A stretch of 64,000 nucleotides of DNA from Millisia brevis NBRC 105863 (GCF_001552615.1 NZ_BCRN01000001.1:310001-374000), one strand, 5' to 3'; numbered from the stretch's first letter, positions 17,025 to 26,601 are shown. The notes: generated from the letters alone by a model not told the origin. Made by a program: numbers and translations.

Positions 17025-18047
17025 ATGCGCATAGCGGTGTATGCGTTCGACGGCATCACCATGTTCCATCTGGCGGCGCCGCTGATGGTCTTCGGTGAGC
17101 TGGCGCGCCTCGGGCTGGCCGACGACTGGGAGGTTCGGCTGTGGTCGGACCGTCCCGGTTCCATCCGCACCGCGGAGGGCTATCCGATCGGCGAGATCGA
17201 GGGGCCGGAACTGGTCGACTGGGCGCGGATCGTGATCGTGCCGTCCTGGCCGCAGCCCGTGATCCCCTCCGACGAGGGGTTTCAAGGATTGCTGCGCACC
17301 GCCCACGAGCGCGGGGCGATCATCGTGGGACTGTGCCTGGGCGCGTTCCCGGTCGCCGAGAGCGGAGTGCTGAAAGGGCGTACCGCGGTGACACATTGGG
17401 AGCTGTTGCCGGAGCTGACCGAGCACCTGCCGGGGACCGATATGCAGACCTCGGTGCTCTACATCGACCACGGAGACGTGCTGACCTCGGCGGGGACGGC
17501 GTCGTCCATCGACGCGTGCCTGCACCTGCTGCGCCGGCACCTGGGATCCGCAGCCGCGAATCGGGTGGCGCGCAGTCTGGTCGTGGCCCCGCATCGCGAC
17601 GGCGGACAGTCCCAGTACATCGAACGGCCGCTGGCCCATGCCCCCACCGACACCGCGATCGCCGACGTGCAGCAGTGGGCCCTCGGCCACCTGACCGAGG
17701 AGTTGTCGGTCGACCGGATGGCCACCCGAGCGAATATGAGTCGCCGCAGCTTCATCCGGCGGTTCACCACCACCACCGGGATGACGCCGGCGCGCTGGAT
17801 CCTCGCCCAGCGCCTGAACGAGGCCCGCACACTGCTGGAGACCACCGACTGGAGCGTCGACGAGGTGGCCTCGGCCTGCGGATTTGCCAGCACGGTGACG
17901 TTCCGGCAGAACTTCACCGCGGCGTTCGCGACCACCCCGACCGCCTACCGGCGCCACTTCGCCGGCACGACCGTTCAGACCCGGGTGGTGTGCACTGGTC
18001 TTCCTCAGCGCGAGGCCGAGGAGACTATGCCCTCGGACCGCCGCTGA
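17025..18047 (+). CDS. GlxA-family transcriptional regulator (DJ-1/PfpI plus AraC HTH)
   Basis: The 340-residue protein has an N-terminal DJ-1/PfpI amidotransferase-like sensor domain (1 to about 170, with Cys in GLCLGAFPVAESG) and a C-terminal double HTH of the AraC family (about 220-317: LSVDRMATRANMSRRSF, then WSVDEVASACGF). A GGGAGG ribosome-binding site precedes the ATG. It probably regulates the divergent cysteine hydrolase. Residues 322-340 and the stop lie inside a 77-nt inverted repeat, so the native C-terminus, expected soon after AYRRHF, appears to have been replaced. Confidence 0.88.
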   Translation: MRIAVYAFDGITMFHLAAPLMVFGELARLGLADDWEVRLWSDRPGSIRTAEGYPIGEIEGPELVDWARIVIVPSWPQPVIPSDEGFQGLLRTAHERGAIIVGLCLGAFPVAESGVLKGRTAVTHWELLPELTEHLPGTDMQTSVLYIDHGDVLTSAGTASSIDACLHLLRRHLGSAAANRVARSLVVAPHRDGGQSQYIERPLAHAPTDTAIADVQQWALGHLTEELSVDRMATRANMSRRSFIRRFTTTTGMTPARWILAQRLNEARTLLETTDWSVDEVASACGFASTVTFRQNFTAAFATTPTAYRRHFAGTTVQTRVVCTGLPQREAEETMPSDRR

Positions 18048-18064
18048 GGAAGACCGTTGCACAC
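17988..18064. repeat. 77-nt palindromic element, copy A
   Basis: Arms of 23 bases (17988-18010 and 18042-18064) pair with two mismatches around a 31-base centre. The ends read GTGTGCA and TGCACAC. The element contains the last codons and stop of the GlxA-family gene. Size and central pattern (GAGGC..AGAC..CTCG..CGC) match the palindrome at 43673-43749. It may also act as a terminator. Confidence 0.75.
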
Positions 18065-18098
18065 ACCCCCGGCTGAACACTCACCCGGCGGCCAGGCC

Positions 18099-18452
18099 TC
18101 AGTCGAGCAGGTCGACGGCCAATTCCGGCGGCCGGGCGACCACCGCGTGCGCGCCGCGGATCACGATGGGCCGCTCGATCAGTTTCGGGTGCTCGGCGAG
18201 AGCGTCGAGCAGGGTGTCGCGGTCGGCGCCCTTCAGCCCCAGTTCCCGGAACAGCGCCTCGCCGGTGCGGGTGATCGCCAGCGGGTCGTCGGTGCCCAGC
18301 AGTGTCAGCATCTGCTCGAGCTCGGCCCGGCTCGGCGCGTCGTCGAGGTAGCGGCGGATCTGCGGGGTGACACCGCGCTCCTCGAGCAGGGTCAGGGCCC
18401 CGCGGCTCTTCATGCAGCGCGGGTTGTGCCAGATCGTCACGGGTTCGGACAT
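18099..18452 (-). CDS. arsC: Arsenate reductase (ArsC glutaredoxin-coupled type) family protein
   Basis: This 117-residue thioredoxin-fold protein has the catalytic Cys in NPRCMKSRG and the P-loop-like ERPIV segment of the ArsC/Spx family. ArsC reduces arsenate to arsenite using glutaredoxin or mycothiol-type thiols. No arsenite efflux or ArsR gene is adjacent, so it may serve a background detoxification role or be an ArsC-like protein of other function. Confidence 0.85.
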   Translation of the reverse strand: MSEPVTIWHNPRCMKSRGALTLLEERGVTPQIRRYLDDAPSRAELEQMLTLLGTDDPLAITRTGEALFRELGLKGADRDTLLDALAEHPKLIERPIVIRGAHAVVARPPELAVDLLD

Positions 18453-18577
18453 ATCTCTCTCCTATGCCAACCGACTGCCCGGGCGCAAGTACCCGGCGGG
18501 GTCGCGCGGATCCGGCCCTTTCCGTCCTACTGCGCGGAAGGGTCGTCGTCGCGCCGACCGCGCGGGAGGCTCACCGA

Positions 18578-20026
18578 ATGCCCGAAAGCAGTCCGCATCA
18601 GCACATCCGATTCAACGCCTTCGACATGAATTGTGTGGCCCATCAATCGCCGGGACTGTGGCGGCATCCGGACGACCGCTCCCGCGAGTACCACACGATC
18701 GACTATTGGGTTTCGCTGGCGAAACTGCTGGAACGCGGTGGTTTCGACGGGCTATTCCTCGCGGACGTGCTGGGCACGTACGACGTCTTCGCCGGAACGG
18801 ACGAGGCGGCTATCCGGCAGGGCGCGCAGATCCCGGTCAACGACCCGTTGCTGCTGGTCTCCGCGATGGCGCACGCCACCGAGCACCTGGGGTTCGGCGT
18901 CACCACCGGCACCGGTTTCGAGCATCCGTACCCCTTCGCCCGCCGGCTGTCGACGCTCGATCACCTCACCCGCGGACGGGTCGGTTGGAATGTCGTCACC
19001 GGATATCTGCCCTCGGCGGCCCGCAACCTCGGCGCCGACGATCAACTCGAACACGACAGCCGCTACGACCACGCCGACGAATATCTCACCGTCCTGTACA
19101 AGCTCTGGGAGGGTTCCTGGGAGCGCGACGCGGTGCTGCGCGACCGGGAACGCGGCATCTTCGCCGACCCGGCCAAGGTCCACCATATCGGCCATCGCGG
19201 AACACATTTCACCGTTCCGGGGGTACATCTGTCCGAGCCGTCACCGCAGGGGTCACCGGTGATCTACCAGGCCGGCGCCTCGCCGCGTGGGCGCCGATTC
19301 GCCGCCCAGCACGCGGAGGCGATCTTCGTGGCCGCGCCGACCAAGGCGATCCTGCGGACCGTGGTCGCCCAGATCCGCGAGGAACTTGTCGCCGCCGGAC
19401 GCGACGCCTACGACGCGAAGATCTACACGCTGCTGACGATCATCACCGATTCCACCCCGGAGGCCGCTCGCGCCAAGGCGGAGGACTACCGGCGGTACGC
19501 CAGCGACGAGGGCGCGCTGGTGTTCATGTCCGGGTGGATGGGCATCGACCTGGCGTCCTACGACCTGGACGAGCCGATCGGCAATGTGCACAGCAATGCG
19601 ATCCAATCGGCGGTTGCGGCGTTCCGGCAGGCGTCGGAGTCCGGTTCCGAGTGGACGGTCCGCGATATCGCCGCCTGGGGTGGGATCGGCGGGACCGGTC
19701 CACTGCTGATCGGTTCGGGCGACGAGATCGCCGAGGCGCTGCGCGGCTGGGTCGACGAGACCGATGTCGACGGCTTCAACGTCGCCTATGCGATCACCCC
19801 CGGATCGTTCGAGGACATCGTCGAACACGTGATCCCCGCATTGGAACGGCGCGGCTGGTACGACCGCACGTACACGCCGGGCACGTTGCGGCACAAGCTG
19901 TTCGGCCGAGGCGATCTACTCCCGGACAATCATCGGGGCGCCGCGTACCGGCCGGGCGGACCACTGTCGACCATCGACGATTCGGCGCGCGTGCGAACGA
20001 CGGCCGCGGGAGTCAGTATCGGGTGA
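18578..20026 (+). CDS. FMN-dependent monooxygenase, NtaA/SnaA/DmoA family
   Basis: This 482-residue luciferase-like TIM barrel matches the NtaA/SnaA/SoxA/DmoA branch: FNAFDMNCVAHQSPGLW near the start, GRVGWNVVTGY, and SPVIYQAGASPRGR. Members use FMNH2 from a separate reductase to oxidise nitrilotriacetate, dimethyl sulfide, dibenzothiophene sulfone and similar compounds. The ATG at 18578 follows a GGGAGG site, and an upstream extension would be non-homologous. No flavin reductase gene is adjacent. It converges on the AcoR/MimR-like regulator gene with a 14-bp overlap. Confidence 0.88.
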   Translation: MPESSPHQHIRFNAFDMNCVAHQSPGLWRHPDDRSREYHTIDYWVSLAKLLERGGFDGLFLADVLGTYDVFAGTDEAAIRQGAQIPVNDPLLLVSAMAHATEHLGFGVTTGTGFEHPYPFARRLSTLDHLTRGRVGWNVVTGYLPSAARNLGADDQLEHDSRYDHADEYLTVLYKLWEGSWERDAVLRDRERGIFADPAKVHHIGHRGTHFTVPGVHLSEPSPQGSPVIYQAGASPRGRRFAAQHAEAIFVAAPTKAILRTVVAQIREELVAAGRDAYDAKIYTLLTIITDSTPEAARAKAEDYRRYASDEGALVFMSGWMGIDLASYDLDEPIGNVHSNAIQSAVAAFRQASESGSEWTVRDIAAWGGIGGTGPLLIGSGDEIAEALRGWVDETDVDGFNVAYAITPGSFEDIVEHVIPALERRGWYDRTYTPGTLRHKLFGRGDLLPDNHRGAAYRPGGPLSTIDDSARVRTTAAGVSIG

Positions 20027-21602
20027 TCCGCAGCGCCCGCATCTTGGCGTAGAGCGTGGTCCGGGAGATACCGAGCTGCCCGGCGGCGCGCACCTTGTTG
20101 CCGCCGCAGTCGTGCAGCGCCGCGACGATCGCGTCGCGTTCCGCCCGGTCGATCGGGGCGAGCGGACGGATCGGCTCGAGGGACCGATAGGCCTCGGGCA
20201 GGTCGTCGATGACCGCCCCGCCGGTGCGCCGATGTTCGACGACGTACTCGATCACCGACCGCAGCTCGCGCAGGTTGCCCGGCCAGGTATGGCAGGCGAG
20301 GGCCCGCAGCGCTCCCGGGGTCAGATGTAGCGACGGGTCCGCCCCGACCGTCGACAGCATCGCCTGCACCAGTTGCGGCAGCTCGCCGAGCCGATGCGCC
20401 AACGGCGCGGTGCTGCGCCGGTCGACACATTGGCCCGCCAGCGCGGCGGCGCGCCCGGTCAGACCGTCGGAGGGGCCGGTGACCAGGATCAACTGCGGAT
20501 CCGCGCGCCCGGCGATGTGGTCGCCGATCATCGCGATCAGGTTCTCCGGCAGCAGGTCGAGGCCGTCGACCACCAACGTGCCCTGTCCGGACCGCACCCG
20601 GGCGGCGAAGTCCGCCGCCCACGCCTCGCTGCCGTCGAGCAGCGCGCCGGCCGCGGTCAGCACGGTGACCGGCTGTTCGGTCGCGGCGCTGCGCGCCTGA
20701 GTGCTGCGCCCGGAGCCGGGGGGCCCGTCGATCAGGATCGGCGCGTTCTGCCGCACCCGGGTCACCGGGGCCGCCGGCTGCTGGGCTTCCGGTTCGATAT
20801 CGAGCAGCACCCCGCCGCGGGTCACCCGAGCCGCGCGCACCCGGGCGCGCACCCCGGACTGCAGCATCAGATCGGTGCTGGTGCGATCGCCCATCTCCGC
20901 GACGATCATCCGCAGCAGAGCCAGGTCGGTCGAGGTCAGCAGGTCGAGCGCCGCCTGGTTGGACATCAGCACGTCGTGTCCGACCGCGACGACGGCGCGG
21001 CGGCGGCCACCGGCGGATTGGAAGGCGCGCAGCAGTTGGGCGTCGCTGGCCCGGCTGCGGTCGAGGAGGCGTTGTTCGATCTCGGCGACCGCCCGGGCCA
21101 CCAGCGGCGCGACCAGCGGGTGCGCGTGCTGGGTGAGCGTCGACAGGTCGAGCACGCCCTCGATCCGGCGGGTGACCGGATGAAAGATCGGGTGCCCGTA
21201 GCAGCTGAAATTGCGCAGCTTGCGGGCGAAGTGTTCATCGCCGTTGACCGTGATGCTGCGCCGGGTCTCGAGGACGGTGCCCGGCGCGTTGGTGCCGACG
21301 ACGTCCTCGAGCAGGCAGGTGCCGACGTCGACGCCGAGGCTGTCCAGCGAGGAGCGCACCGTGGAATCGCCGCTCCACAGGTGGGCCAGCCGCGCCTCGC
21401 GGTCGACCAACAGGGTGCTGAATTTGGAGCCGGCGAGATCGTCGGCCAGCTTCTGCAGGACCGGTCGCGCGGCCGTCAGCAGCGGGCTGTCCCGGTCGAC
21501 TTTCTGCTGGTCGATCCGGTCGAGCGCGGACTCGGGTTCCAACCCGGCCAGCTCGGCTCGACGCCACGATTCGGCGATGGGGGCGCGCAAGGCAACCGTC
21601 AT
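20013..21602 (-). CDS. AcoR/MimR-like transcriptional regulator (GAF, degenerate AAA+, Fis HTH), copy 1
   Basis: The 529-residue protein has an N-terminal GAF-type sensor region (VVGTNAPGTVLETRR), a reduced AAA+ core and a C-terminal Fis HTH (NKVRAAGQLGISRTTLYAKM). Walker A reads GPPGSGRST, with Arg in place of Lys, and the GAFTGA loop that contacts sigma-54 is absent. TWPGNLRELRSVIEY is retained. ATPase-driven sigma-54 activation is therefore unlikely. In actinobacteria such proteins (for example MimR) activate oxygenase or alcohol-oxidation operons. The ATG at 21602 is set by a GGAGGT site. It probably controls the divergent aldehyde dehydrogenase. Confidence 0.87.
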   Translation of the reverse strand: MTVALRAPIAESWRRAELAGLEPESALDRIDQQKVDRDSPLLTAARPVLQKLADDLAGSKFSTLLVDREARLAHLWSGDSTVRSSLDSLGVDVGTCLLEDVVGTNAPGTVLETRRSITVNGDEHFARKLRNFSCYGHPIFHPVTRRIEGVLDLSTLTQHAHPLVAPLVARAVAEIEQRLLDRSRASDAQLLRAFQSAGGRRRAVVAVGHDVLMSNQAALDLLTSTDLALLRMIVAEMGDRTSTDLMLQSGVRARVRAARVTRGGVLLDIEPEAQQPAAPVTRVRQNAPILIDGPPGSGRSTQARSAATEQPVTVLTAAGALLDGSEAWAADFAARVRSGQGTLVVDGLDLLPENLIAMIGDHIAGRADPQLILVTGPSDGLTGRAAALAGQCVDRRSTAPLAHRLGELPQLVQAMLSTVGADPSLHLTPGALRALACHTWPGNLRELRSVIEYVVEHRRTGGAVIDDLPEAYRSLEPIRPLAPIDRAERDAIVAALHDCGGNKVRAAGQLGISRTTLYAKMRALRITRY

Positions 21603-21835
21603 TCGCTTGTGACCTCCGCACACGTTCCCGAGGTCTACACCTCACTGTGTCCCCTATCACAGGGTACCCCGCCCGGTATGACCGTTGGGGCGCTCCGTTG
21701 CTCCGGGACGCCGGTTGTCCAGAACCTGAACACCCCGGCCGCCGGCCGCCGGGGACTCTGGGCGGTACCGGTGGTCGTGACTCACCTCACATCATCCGCC
21801 GTCCGCATTGTTGCGCTACCTCCCGGAGGACCCCC

Positions 21836-23344
21836 ATGACCGAGATCCTGAGCCCGCCCGAGACGTCCGTGCTGCCTTCGGTCCGCGACTGGCTCGCCCG
21901 CCCCCACCAGCTGTTCATCGGTGGACAGTGGGTCGACGCCGCGTCCGGGCAGACCTTCGAGACCCGCGACCCGGCCACCGGGCAGGTCCTGACGTCGGTC
22001 GCACACGGCGGAGCCGAGGACGTCGATCGGGCGGTACGCGCGGCCCGCAAGGCCTTCGAGGGTGAGTGGTCGCTGTGGACGCCGGCGCAGCGCCAACGGC
22101 TGCTCTTCCGCATCGGTGAGGCGATCTACGACCACGCCGAGGAACTCGCCCAGCTCGAATCGCTCGACAACGGCAAGTCCGCGGGCGTCGCCCAGGCCGT
22201 CGACATCACCTGGGTCGCCGAGCTCTTCCAGTACTACGCCGGCTGGGCCACCAAGATCGAGGGTCGCACCATCCCGGTGTCGGTGCCGTGGGCGCCGGGC
22301 ACCAAGTGGCACGCCTACACGCTGCGCGAGCCGATCGGCGTCTGCGGCGCGATCGTGCCCTGGAACTTCCCGCTGCTGATGGCCGCGTTCAAGGTGCCCG
22401 CCGCCCTGACCACCGGCAACACCGTCGTCCTCAAGCCCGCCGAGGACACCCCGCTCACCGCGCTGCGCCTCGCCGAGATCATGGCCGATGCGGGTCTGCC
22501 CGACGGCGTCTTCAACGTGATCACCGGATACGGAGACGCCGGCGCGGCCCTGGCCGCGCACGACGACGTCGACAAGATCGCCTTCACCGGATCGACCGAG
22601 GTGGGCAAGCTGATCGTCGACGCCGCCAAGGGCAACCTCAAGAAGGTCACCCTCGAGCTCGGCGGCAAGAGCCCGCAGGTCGTCTTTGCCGACGCCGATC
22701 TCGACCTGGCGATCCCCGGAACCGCGTCCGGCTTCCTGTTCAACCACGGCCAGACCTGCACCAGCGGCACCCGCATCCTGGTCGAGGACAAGATCTTCGA
22801 CGAGTTCATGCAGGGTGTTGCCGACGCGGCGTCCGCCAGCCGGCTCGGACCGGGCCTCGACCCGTCCACCGACGTGGGCCCGCTGGTCTCCCAGGTGCAG
22901 CTCGACCGCGTCCTCGGCTACATCGATCAGGGCCTCAGCGACGGTGCCCGCGCGCTGACCGGCGGCCGCCGCCACGGCGACACCGGCTACTTCGTCGAAC
23001 CGACCGTGCTGGTCGACGTCGACGCCTCGTTCAGCGTCTACCGCGAGGAGATCTTCGGGCCGGTCGTGGTGGCCACCCCGTTCAACGCCGAGCAGGGCCC
23101 GCAGGCCGCGGCGAACGACACCCCCTACGGCCTGGCGGCATCGGTGTGGACCACCGACGTGTCCAAGGCACATCTGACCGCCCGGCAGGTCAAGGCCGGC
23201 ACCGTGTGGATCAACGCGCACAACGCTTTCGACGCCGCGCTGCCGTTCGGTGGCTACAAGCAGTCCGGTTGGGGTCGTGAACTCGGCGCCGCCGCGATCG
23301 ACGCCTACACCGAGCACAAGTCGATCAATACCTTCCTGGGCTGA
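21836..23344 (+). CDS. NAD(P)-dependent aldehyde dehydrogenase
   Basis: The 502-residue enzyme has all family motifs: the VPWNFPLLM nucleotide loop, FTGSTEVGK, general base Glu274 in LELGGKSP, nucleophile Cys308 in GQTCTSG, EEIFGPV and [13 protein letters not shown]. It oxidises aldehydes to carboxylates in the cytosol. A GGAGGA ribosome-binding site is present. The gene is divergent from an AcoR/MimR-type regulator across 233 bp and is followed by an acyl-CoA ligase gene, although a strong hairpin lies between the two. Confidence 0.94.
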   Translation: MTEILSPPETSVLPSVRDWLARPHQLFIGGQWVDAASGQTFETRDPATGQVLTSVAHGGAEDVDRAVRAARKAFEGEWSLWTPAQRQRLLFRIGEAIYDHAEELAQLESLDNGKSAGVAQAVDITWVAELFQYYAGWATKIEGRTIPVSVPWAPGTKWHAYTLREPIGVCGAIVPWNFPLLMAAFKVPAALTTGNTVVLKPAEDTPLTALRLAEIMADAGLPDGVFNVITGYGDAGAALAAHDDVDKIAFTGSTEVGKLIVDAAKGNLKKVTLELGGKSPQVVFADADLDLAIPGTASGFLFNHGQTCTSGTRILVEDKIFDEFMQGVADAASASRLGPGLDPSTDVGPLVSQVQLDRVLGYIDQGLSDGARALTGGRRHGDTGYFVEPTVLVDVDASFSVYREEIFGPVVVATPFNAEQGPQAAANDTPYGLAASVWTTDVSKAHLTARQVKAGTVWINAHNAFDAALPFGGYKQSGWGRELGAAAIDAYTEHKSINTFLG

Positions 23345-23369
23345 CCTACCCGGTTTGTTGGGTAGATCA

Positions 23370-23409
23370 CTCGGCCGGGTCGCGAAACCCCCCACGCGAC
23401 CCGGCCGAG
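23370..23409 (+). terminator. Strong hairpin after the aldehyde dehydrogenase
   Basis: A perfect 15-bp stem (23370-23384 with 23395-23409) and a 10-base A/C loop lie 26 bases after the stop. A smaller CTACCC/GGGTAG hairpin sits between the stop and this stem. It is expected to separate the dehydrogenase from the ligase gene. Confidence 0.75.
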
Positions 23410-23525
23410 CCCGGTATACCGAAGCGAACGGGTCCGTTTCGTCCCGACCCACGGGCCCCGCAGCAGCGTCACCGACGCCGCCGACCGCGCAGCCAGACCG
23501 CACGCCATCGATCGAAGGAGATCCC

Positions 23526-25157
23526 ATGACCGGGGACGACCTGACCCTCTCGTACGCCGCCGGACCGACCGACCAGCCGTTGCTCGAGGACACCATCGGG
23601 GATCGGTTCCGGACCACGGTCGCCGATCGGGGCGACGCCGAAGCGCTCGTCGAGCGGGTGTCCGGGCGGCGCTGGACCTGGAACGAACTGGGTGAGGCGG
23701 TCGACGCGGTCTCCCGGGGCCTGATCGCCGCCGGCATCGATACGGGCGACCGGGTGGGCATCTGGGCGCCGAACTGCGCCGAGTGGGTGGTGACCCAGTT
23801 CGCAACCGCCCAGGTCGGCGCGGTGCTCGTCAATGTCAACCCGTCCTACCGGACGCACGAATTTTCCTATGCGGTCAACCAATCCGGCATGAAGATGCTG
23901 ATCGCCGCGTCGAGTTTCAAGACCAGCGACTACCGCGGCATGGTCGAGGAGACTCGCGATCGCTGTCCGTCCCTGGAGCGGGTGGTCTACCTGGACACCG
24001 ACGATTGGGCGACGCTGATCGCCGAGGGCGCGGACCAGGCCCCCGAGCTGCTGGTCGACCGGATGGCAGCGCTGAGCAATACCGATCCGATCAACATCCA
24101 GTACACGAGCGGCACCACCGGAAATCCGAAGGGCGCCACCCTCAGTCACCGCAACATCCTCAACAACGGCTACTTCGTCACCGAGACGATCCGCTTCACC
24201 GACGCCGACCGGCTGGTGATTCCGGTGCCGTTCTATCACTGCTTCGGCATGGTGATGGCCAACCTGGGCTGCATCACCCACGGCGCCACGATGATCATCC
24301 CCGCGCCGGGCTTCGAGCCGCGTGCCACCCTGGACGCCGTCGAACAGGAGAAGGCGACCGCCGTCTACGGCGTGCCGACGATGTTCATTGCGATGCAGAA
24401 TGATCCGTCGTTCACCGGGCGGGATCTGTCGTCGCTGCGCACCGGCATCATGGCCGGCTCGATCTGCCCGATCGAGGTGATGAAGCGCTGCGTGGATGAG
24501 ATGCACATGGGCGAGGCGTCGATCGCCTACGGCATGACCGAGACCTCGCCGGTGTCGACGCAGACCCTCGCCGACGACGACCTGCAGCATCGCACCGAGA
24601 CGATCGGCAAGGTGCACCCGCACGTCGAGATCAAGGTGGTCGACCCGGCGACCGGCGAGACGGTGCCGCGCGGCACGTCCGGCGAATTCTGTACGCGCGG
24701 TTACTCGGTGATGCTCGGCTACTGGGAGGACCCGGCGAAGACCGCCGAGGCGATCGATGCGGACGGCTGGATGCACACCGGCGACCTGGCCGTGATGAAT
24801 CCGGACGGCTACTGCGCGATCGTCGGCCGGATCAAGGACATGGTGATTCGCGGCGGCGAGAACATCTACCCGCGCGAGATCGAGGACTTCCTCTACGGCC
24901 ACCCGGATATCGAGGACGTCCAGGTGGTCGGCGTTCCGGACCAGAAGTACGGCGAGGAGCTGTGCGCCTGGATCCGGATGAAGTCCGGCGCCGCCGATCT
25001 GGACGCCGAAGCGATCCGCGAGTTCGCCACCGGCAAGCTCGCGCACTACAAGATCCCGCGCTACGTGATGATCGTCGACGAATTCCCGATGACGGTCACC
25101 GGTAAGATCCGCAAGGTACAGATGCGCGAAGAAGCGCGGGAGATGTTGGGCCTCTAG
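23526..25157 (+). CDS. AMP-binding acyl-CoA ligase (FadD-like)
   Basis: This 543-residue adenylate-forming enzyme has the P-loop [12 protein letters not shown], the adenine motif [10 protein letters not shown], the hinge [20 protein letters not shown] and the C-terminal catalytic Lys in TGKIRK. It activates a carboxylate as acyl-AMP and transfers it to CoA. The signature and length match medium- or long-chain ligases of the FadD35 type. A GAAGGAG site precedes the ATG. Its place after the aldehyde dehydrogenase suggests stepwise aldehyde to acid to acyl-CoA processing. Confidence 0.92.
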   Translation: MTGDDLTLSYAAGPTDQPLLEDTIGDRFRTTVADRGDAEALVERVSGRRWTWNELGEAVDAVSRGLIAAGIDTGDRVGIWAPNCAEWVVTQFATAQVGAVLVNVNPSYRTHEFSYAVNQSGMKMLIAASSFKTSDYRGMVEETRDRCPSLERVVYLDTDDWATLIAEGADQAPELLVDRMAALSNTDPINIQYTSGTTGNPKGATLSHRNILNNGYFVTETIRFTDADRLVIPVPFYHCFGMVMANLGCITHGATMIIPAPGFEPRATLDAVEQEKATAVYGVPTMFIAMQNDPSFTGRDLSSLRTGIMAGSICPIEVMKRCVDEMHMGEASIAYGMTETSPVSTQTLADDDLQHRTETIGKVHPHVEIKVVDPATGETVPRGTSGEFCTRGYSVMLGYWEDPAKTAEAIDADGWMHTGDLAVMNPDGYCAIVGRIKDMVIRGGENIYPREIEDFLYGHPDIEDVQVVGVPDQKYGEELCAWIRMKSGAADLDAEAIREFATGKLAHYKIPRYVMIVDEFPMTVTGKIRKVQMREEAREMLGL

Positions 25158-25163
25158 GACGTT

Positions 25164-25191
25164 CGGCGGCGGGTTGTCCTACCCGCCGCCG
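25164..25191 (+). terminator. Hairpin after the acyl-CoA ligase
   Basis: A perfect 10-bp GC stem (25164-25173 with 25182-25191) with an 8-base loop lies 6 bases after the stop codon. The rest of 25192-25393 shows no gene that I can support. Confidence 0.65.
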
Positions 25192-25393
25192 ATTCCGCTC
25201 CCGGGGCAATCGCGCGGTCAGCCGTCGCCGCCGCTGCCGAAACATGCCGTTGGGCCGAGCAGCAGCGCAAGTAGGGGGCGCGGCCGAACCCAGCGCGAAT
25301 GCCGACCAGGAGTAGTTCTCCCGGAGGGCCGCACCCGCTACTCCGGGACTGAGCGCAGCCGTCGGCTTCGCATGTCTCCCGGCGATGTCATGG

Positions 25394-25606
25394 TTATCCG
25401 CCCTGAAGAAACGCCACCACTGGCGCCGCCGAGCCCGTCGCGAGCTCCGCCGAGCCCACGGAGAGGGCCCTGATGAAGTTCCAGAGCGGGCTCCCGACCC
25501 ACGGCGGACTGGCGATGGTCGCGGCGGCGATTCCGGGTGCCGCCACCCCCGCGCCGATCGCGATCGCCGACGCGGCCAGTACTCGTTGAAGTCGACGGTT
25601 CCACAT
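25394..25606 (-). CDS. Small secreted protein, 70 residues, unknown function
   Basis: The protein starts with a basic n-region (MWNRRLQR), a hydrophobic core (VLAASAIAIGAGVAAP) and an A-x-A type cleavage site at GIAAA. That leaves about 40 mature residues with no Cys (WVGSPLWNFIRALSVGS and a Gly/Ala-rich tail). AAGGAG lies 6 bases before the ATG, and a well-spaced promoter lies further upstream, so the gene is probably real despite its size. I do not recognise a family. The mature peptide could be an amphipathic membrane-active or surface peptide, which is speculation. Confidence 0.7.
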   Translation of the reverse strand: MWNRRLQRVLAASAIAIGAGVAAPGIAAATIASPPWVGSPLWNFIRALSVGSAELATGSAAPVVAFLQGG

Positions 25607-25637
25607 GATTGCTCCTTGCTGCCGGGTTCGGTCGGTC

Positions 25638-25678
25638 ATCTCTACACTTTGAACATTGGATACTCAATGTCCAAAGTG
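25638..25678 (-). promoter_or_regulatory. Promoter with overlapping 14-6-14 palindromic operator
   Basis: On the minus strand TTGAGT (25662-25667) and TAGAGA (25639-25644) are 17 bases apart, a standard sigma-70-type promoter. An inverted repeat (arms 25645-25658 and 25665-25678, 13 of 14 bases matching) covers the -35 and spacer. Binding there would block RNA polymerase. The arms are AT-rich in a GC-rich region. The cognate repressor is unknown. Confidence 0.75.
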
Positions 25679-25779
25679 GGCTCAGCGTAGCGCGCCGACG
25701 GTCCACGCTCCAGACCCGGCCGGCCGGGCGCACGAAGGGAGAGCCCCGGATCGGGGCGGTGCGTTCCTATACTCGCGGC

Positions 25780-26601
25780 ATGACGGGCGCGGACCTGACC
25801 GGTGTGCCGGAGACAGCGCTCTGGACGCTGCGCAATCGGGCGGTCGAGGCCGCCCGGCCGGATGCGTATATCGACGATCCGCACGCCGTTCGACTCTTCG
25901 AGCAGCTGGCCGGCGACGACCTCGACCGTTTCGGCAAGCCGAGCCAGACCCATCCGCTGCGGGCGCTGGCCTTCGACCGGGAGATTCGCGACTACCTCGA
26001 CCTCCATCCGGGTGCGCCGGTGGTCGCCCTGGGTGAGGGTCTGCAGACCAGCTACTGGCGACTCGACCGGCCCGACGTGCGCTGGTTCTCGATCGATCTG
26101 CCCGAGATGGTCGCCGTGCAGGACCGGCTGCTGCCGGCGGAGCCGAACATCACCCGCATCGGGGTCTCGGCGCTCGACCGCAGCTGGCTCGAGGAGGTGC
26201 CGACGGGTCCCGCGATCATCAGCGCCGAGGGACTGTTCATGTATCTGCCGCGCGAGGACGTGCACGCGCTGATCGCGGACATGGCCGCGCGCTTCCCGAG
26301 CGGGCGGTTGATCTACGACTCGATTCCCGGCTGGTTCAGCCGCATGACCCTGCGCGGCAAGGTGCGTCTGACCGAGCGGTACGTCGCCCCGCCGATGCCG
26401 CACAGCCAGACCGTCGATCAGGGCGCCGAGCTGCCCAATCGGATTCCGGGGGTCGTCGCCGCCAGGGAGGTGCAATTGCCGCCCGGACGCGGACTGTGGG
26501 GATCATCGCCGGTATCGGCTGTCCTGCGACGGGTGGCCGACCTTCCGGTGATTCGCAACCGGCGTCCCTCGATCACCGCCCTCGACTTCGCCGAGGCGTA
26601 G
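25780..26601 (+). CDS. Class I SAM-dependent methyltransferase, LCM/TcmP-like
   Basis: The 273-residue protein carries a leucine carboxyl methyltransferase-like fold: VPETALWTLRNRAVEA, DDPHAVRLFEQL, VVALGEGLQTSYWRLD (the SAM-binding GxGxxT region) and ISAEGLFMYLP. This branch is typical of mycobacteria and related genera and methylates small molecules; the substrate is unknown. The stop is 35 bp before the ABC exporter gene, so they may be co-transcribed. Confidence 0.87.
   Translation: MTGADLTGVPETALWTLRNRAVEAARPDAYIDDPHAVRLFEQLAGDDLDRFGKPSQTHPLRALAFDREIRDYLDLHPGAPVVALGEGLQTSYWRLDRPDVRWFSIDLPEMVAVQDRLLPAEPNITRIGVSALDRSWLEEVPTGPAIISAEGLFMYLPREDVHALIADMAARFPSGRLIYDSIPGWFSRMTLRGKVRLTERYVAPPMPHSQTVDQGAELPNRIPGVVAAREVQLPPGRGLWGSSPVSAVLRRVADLPVIRNRRPSITALDFAEA

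Noticed and set aside
21645-21662. CTGTG-n8-CACAG inverted repeat as operator of regulator copy 1
   Set aside because: The arms are only five bases and could occur by chance in the 233-bp gap, so it is not listed as a feature.
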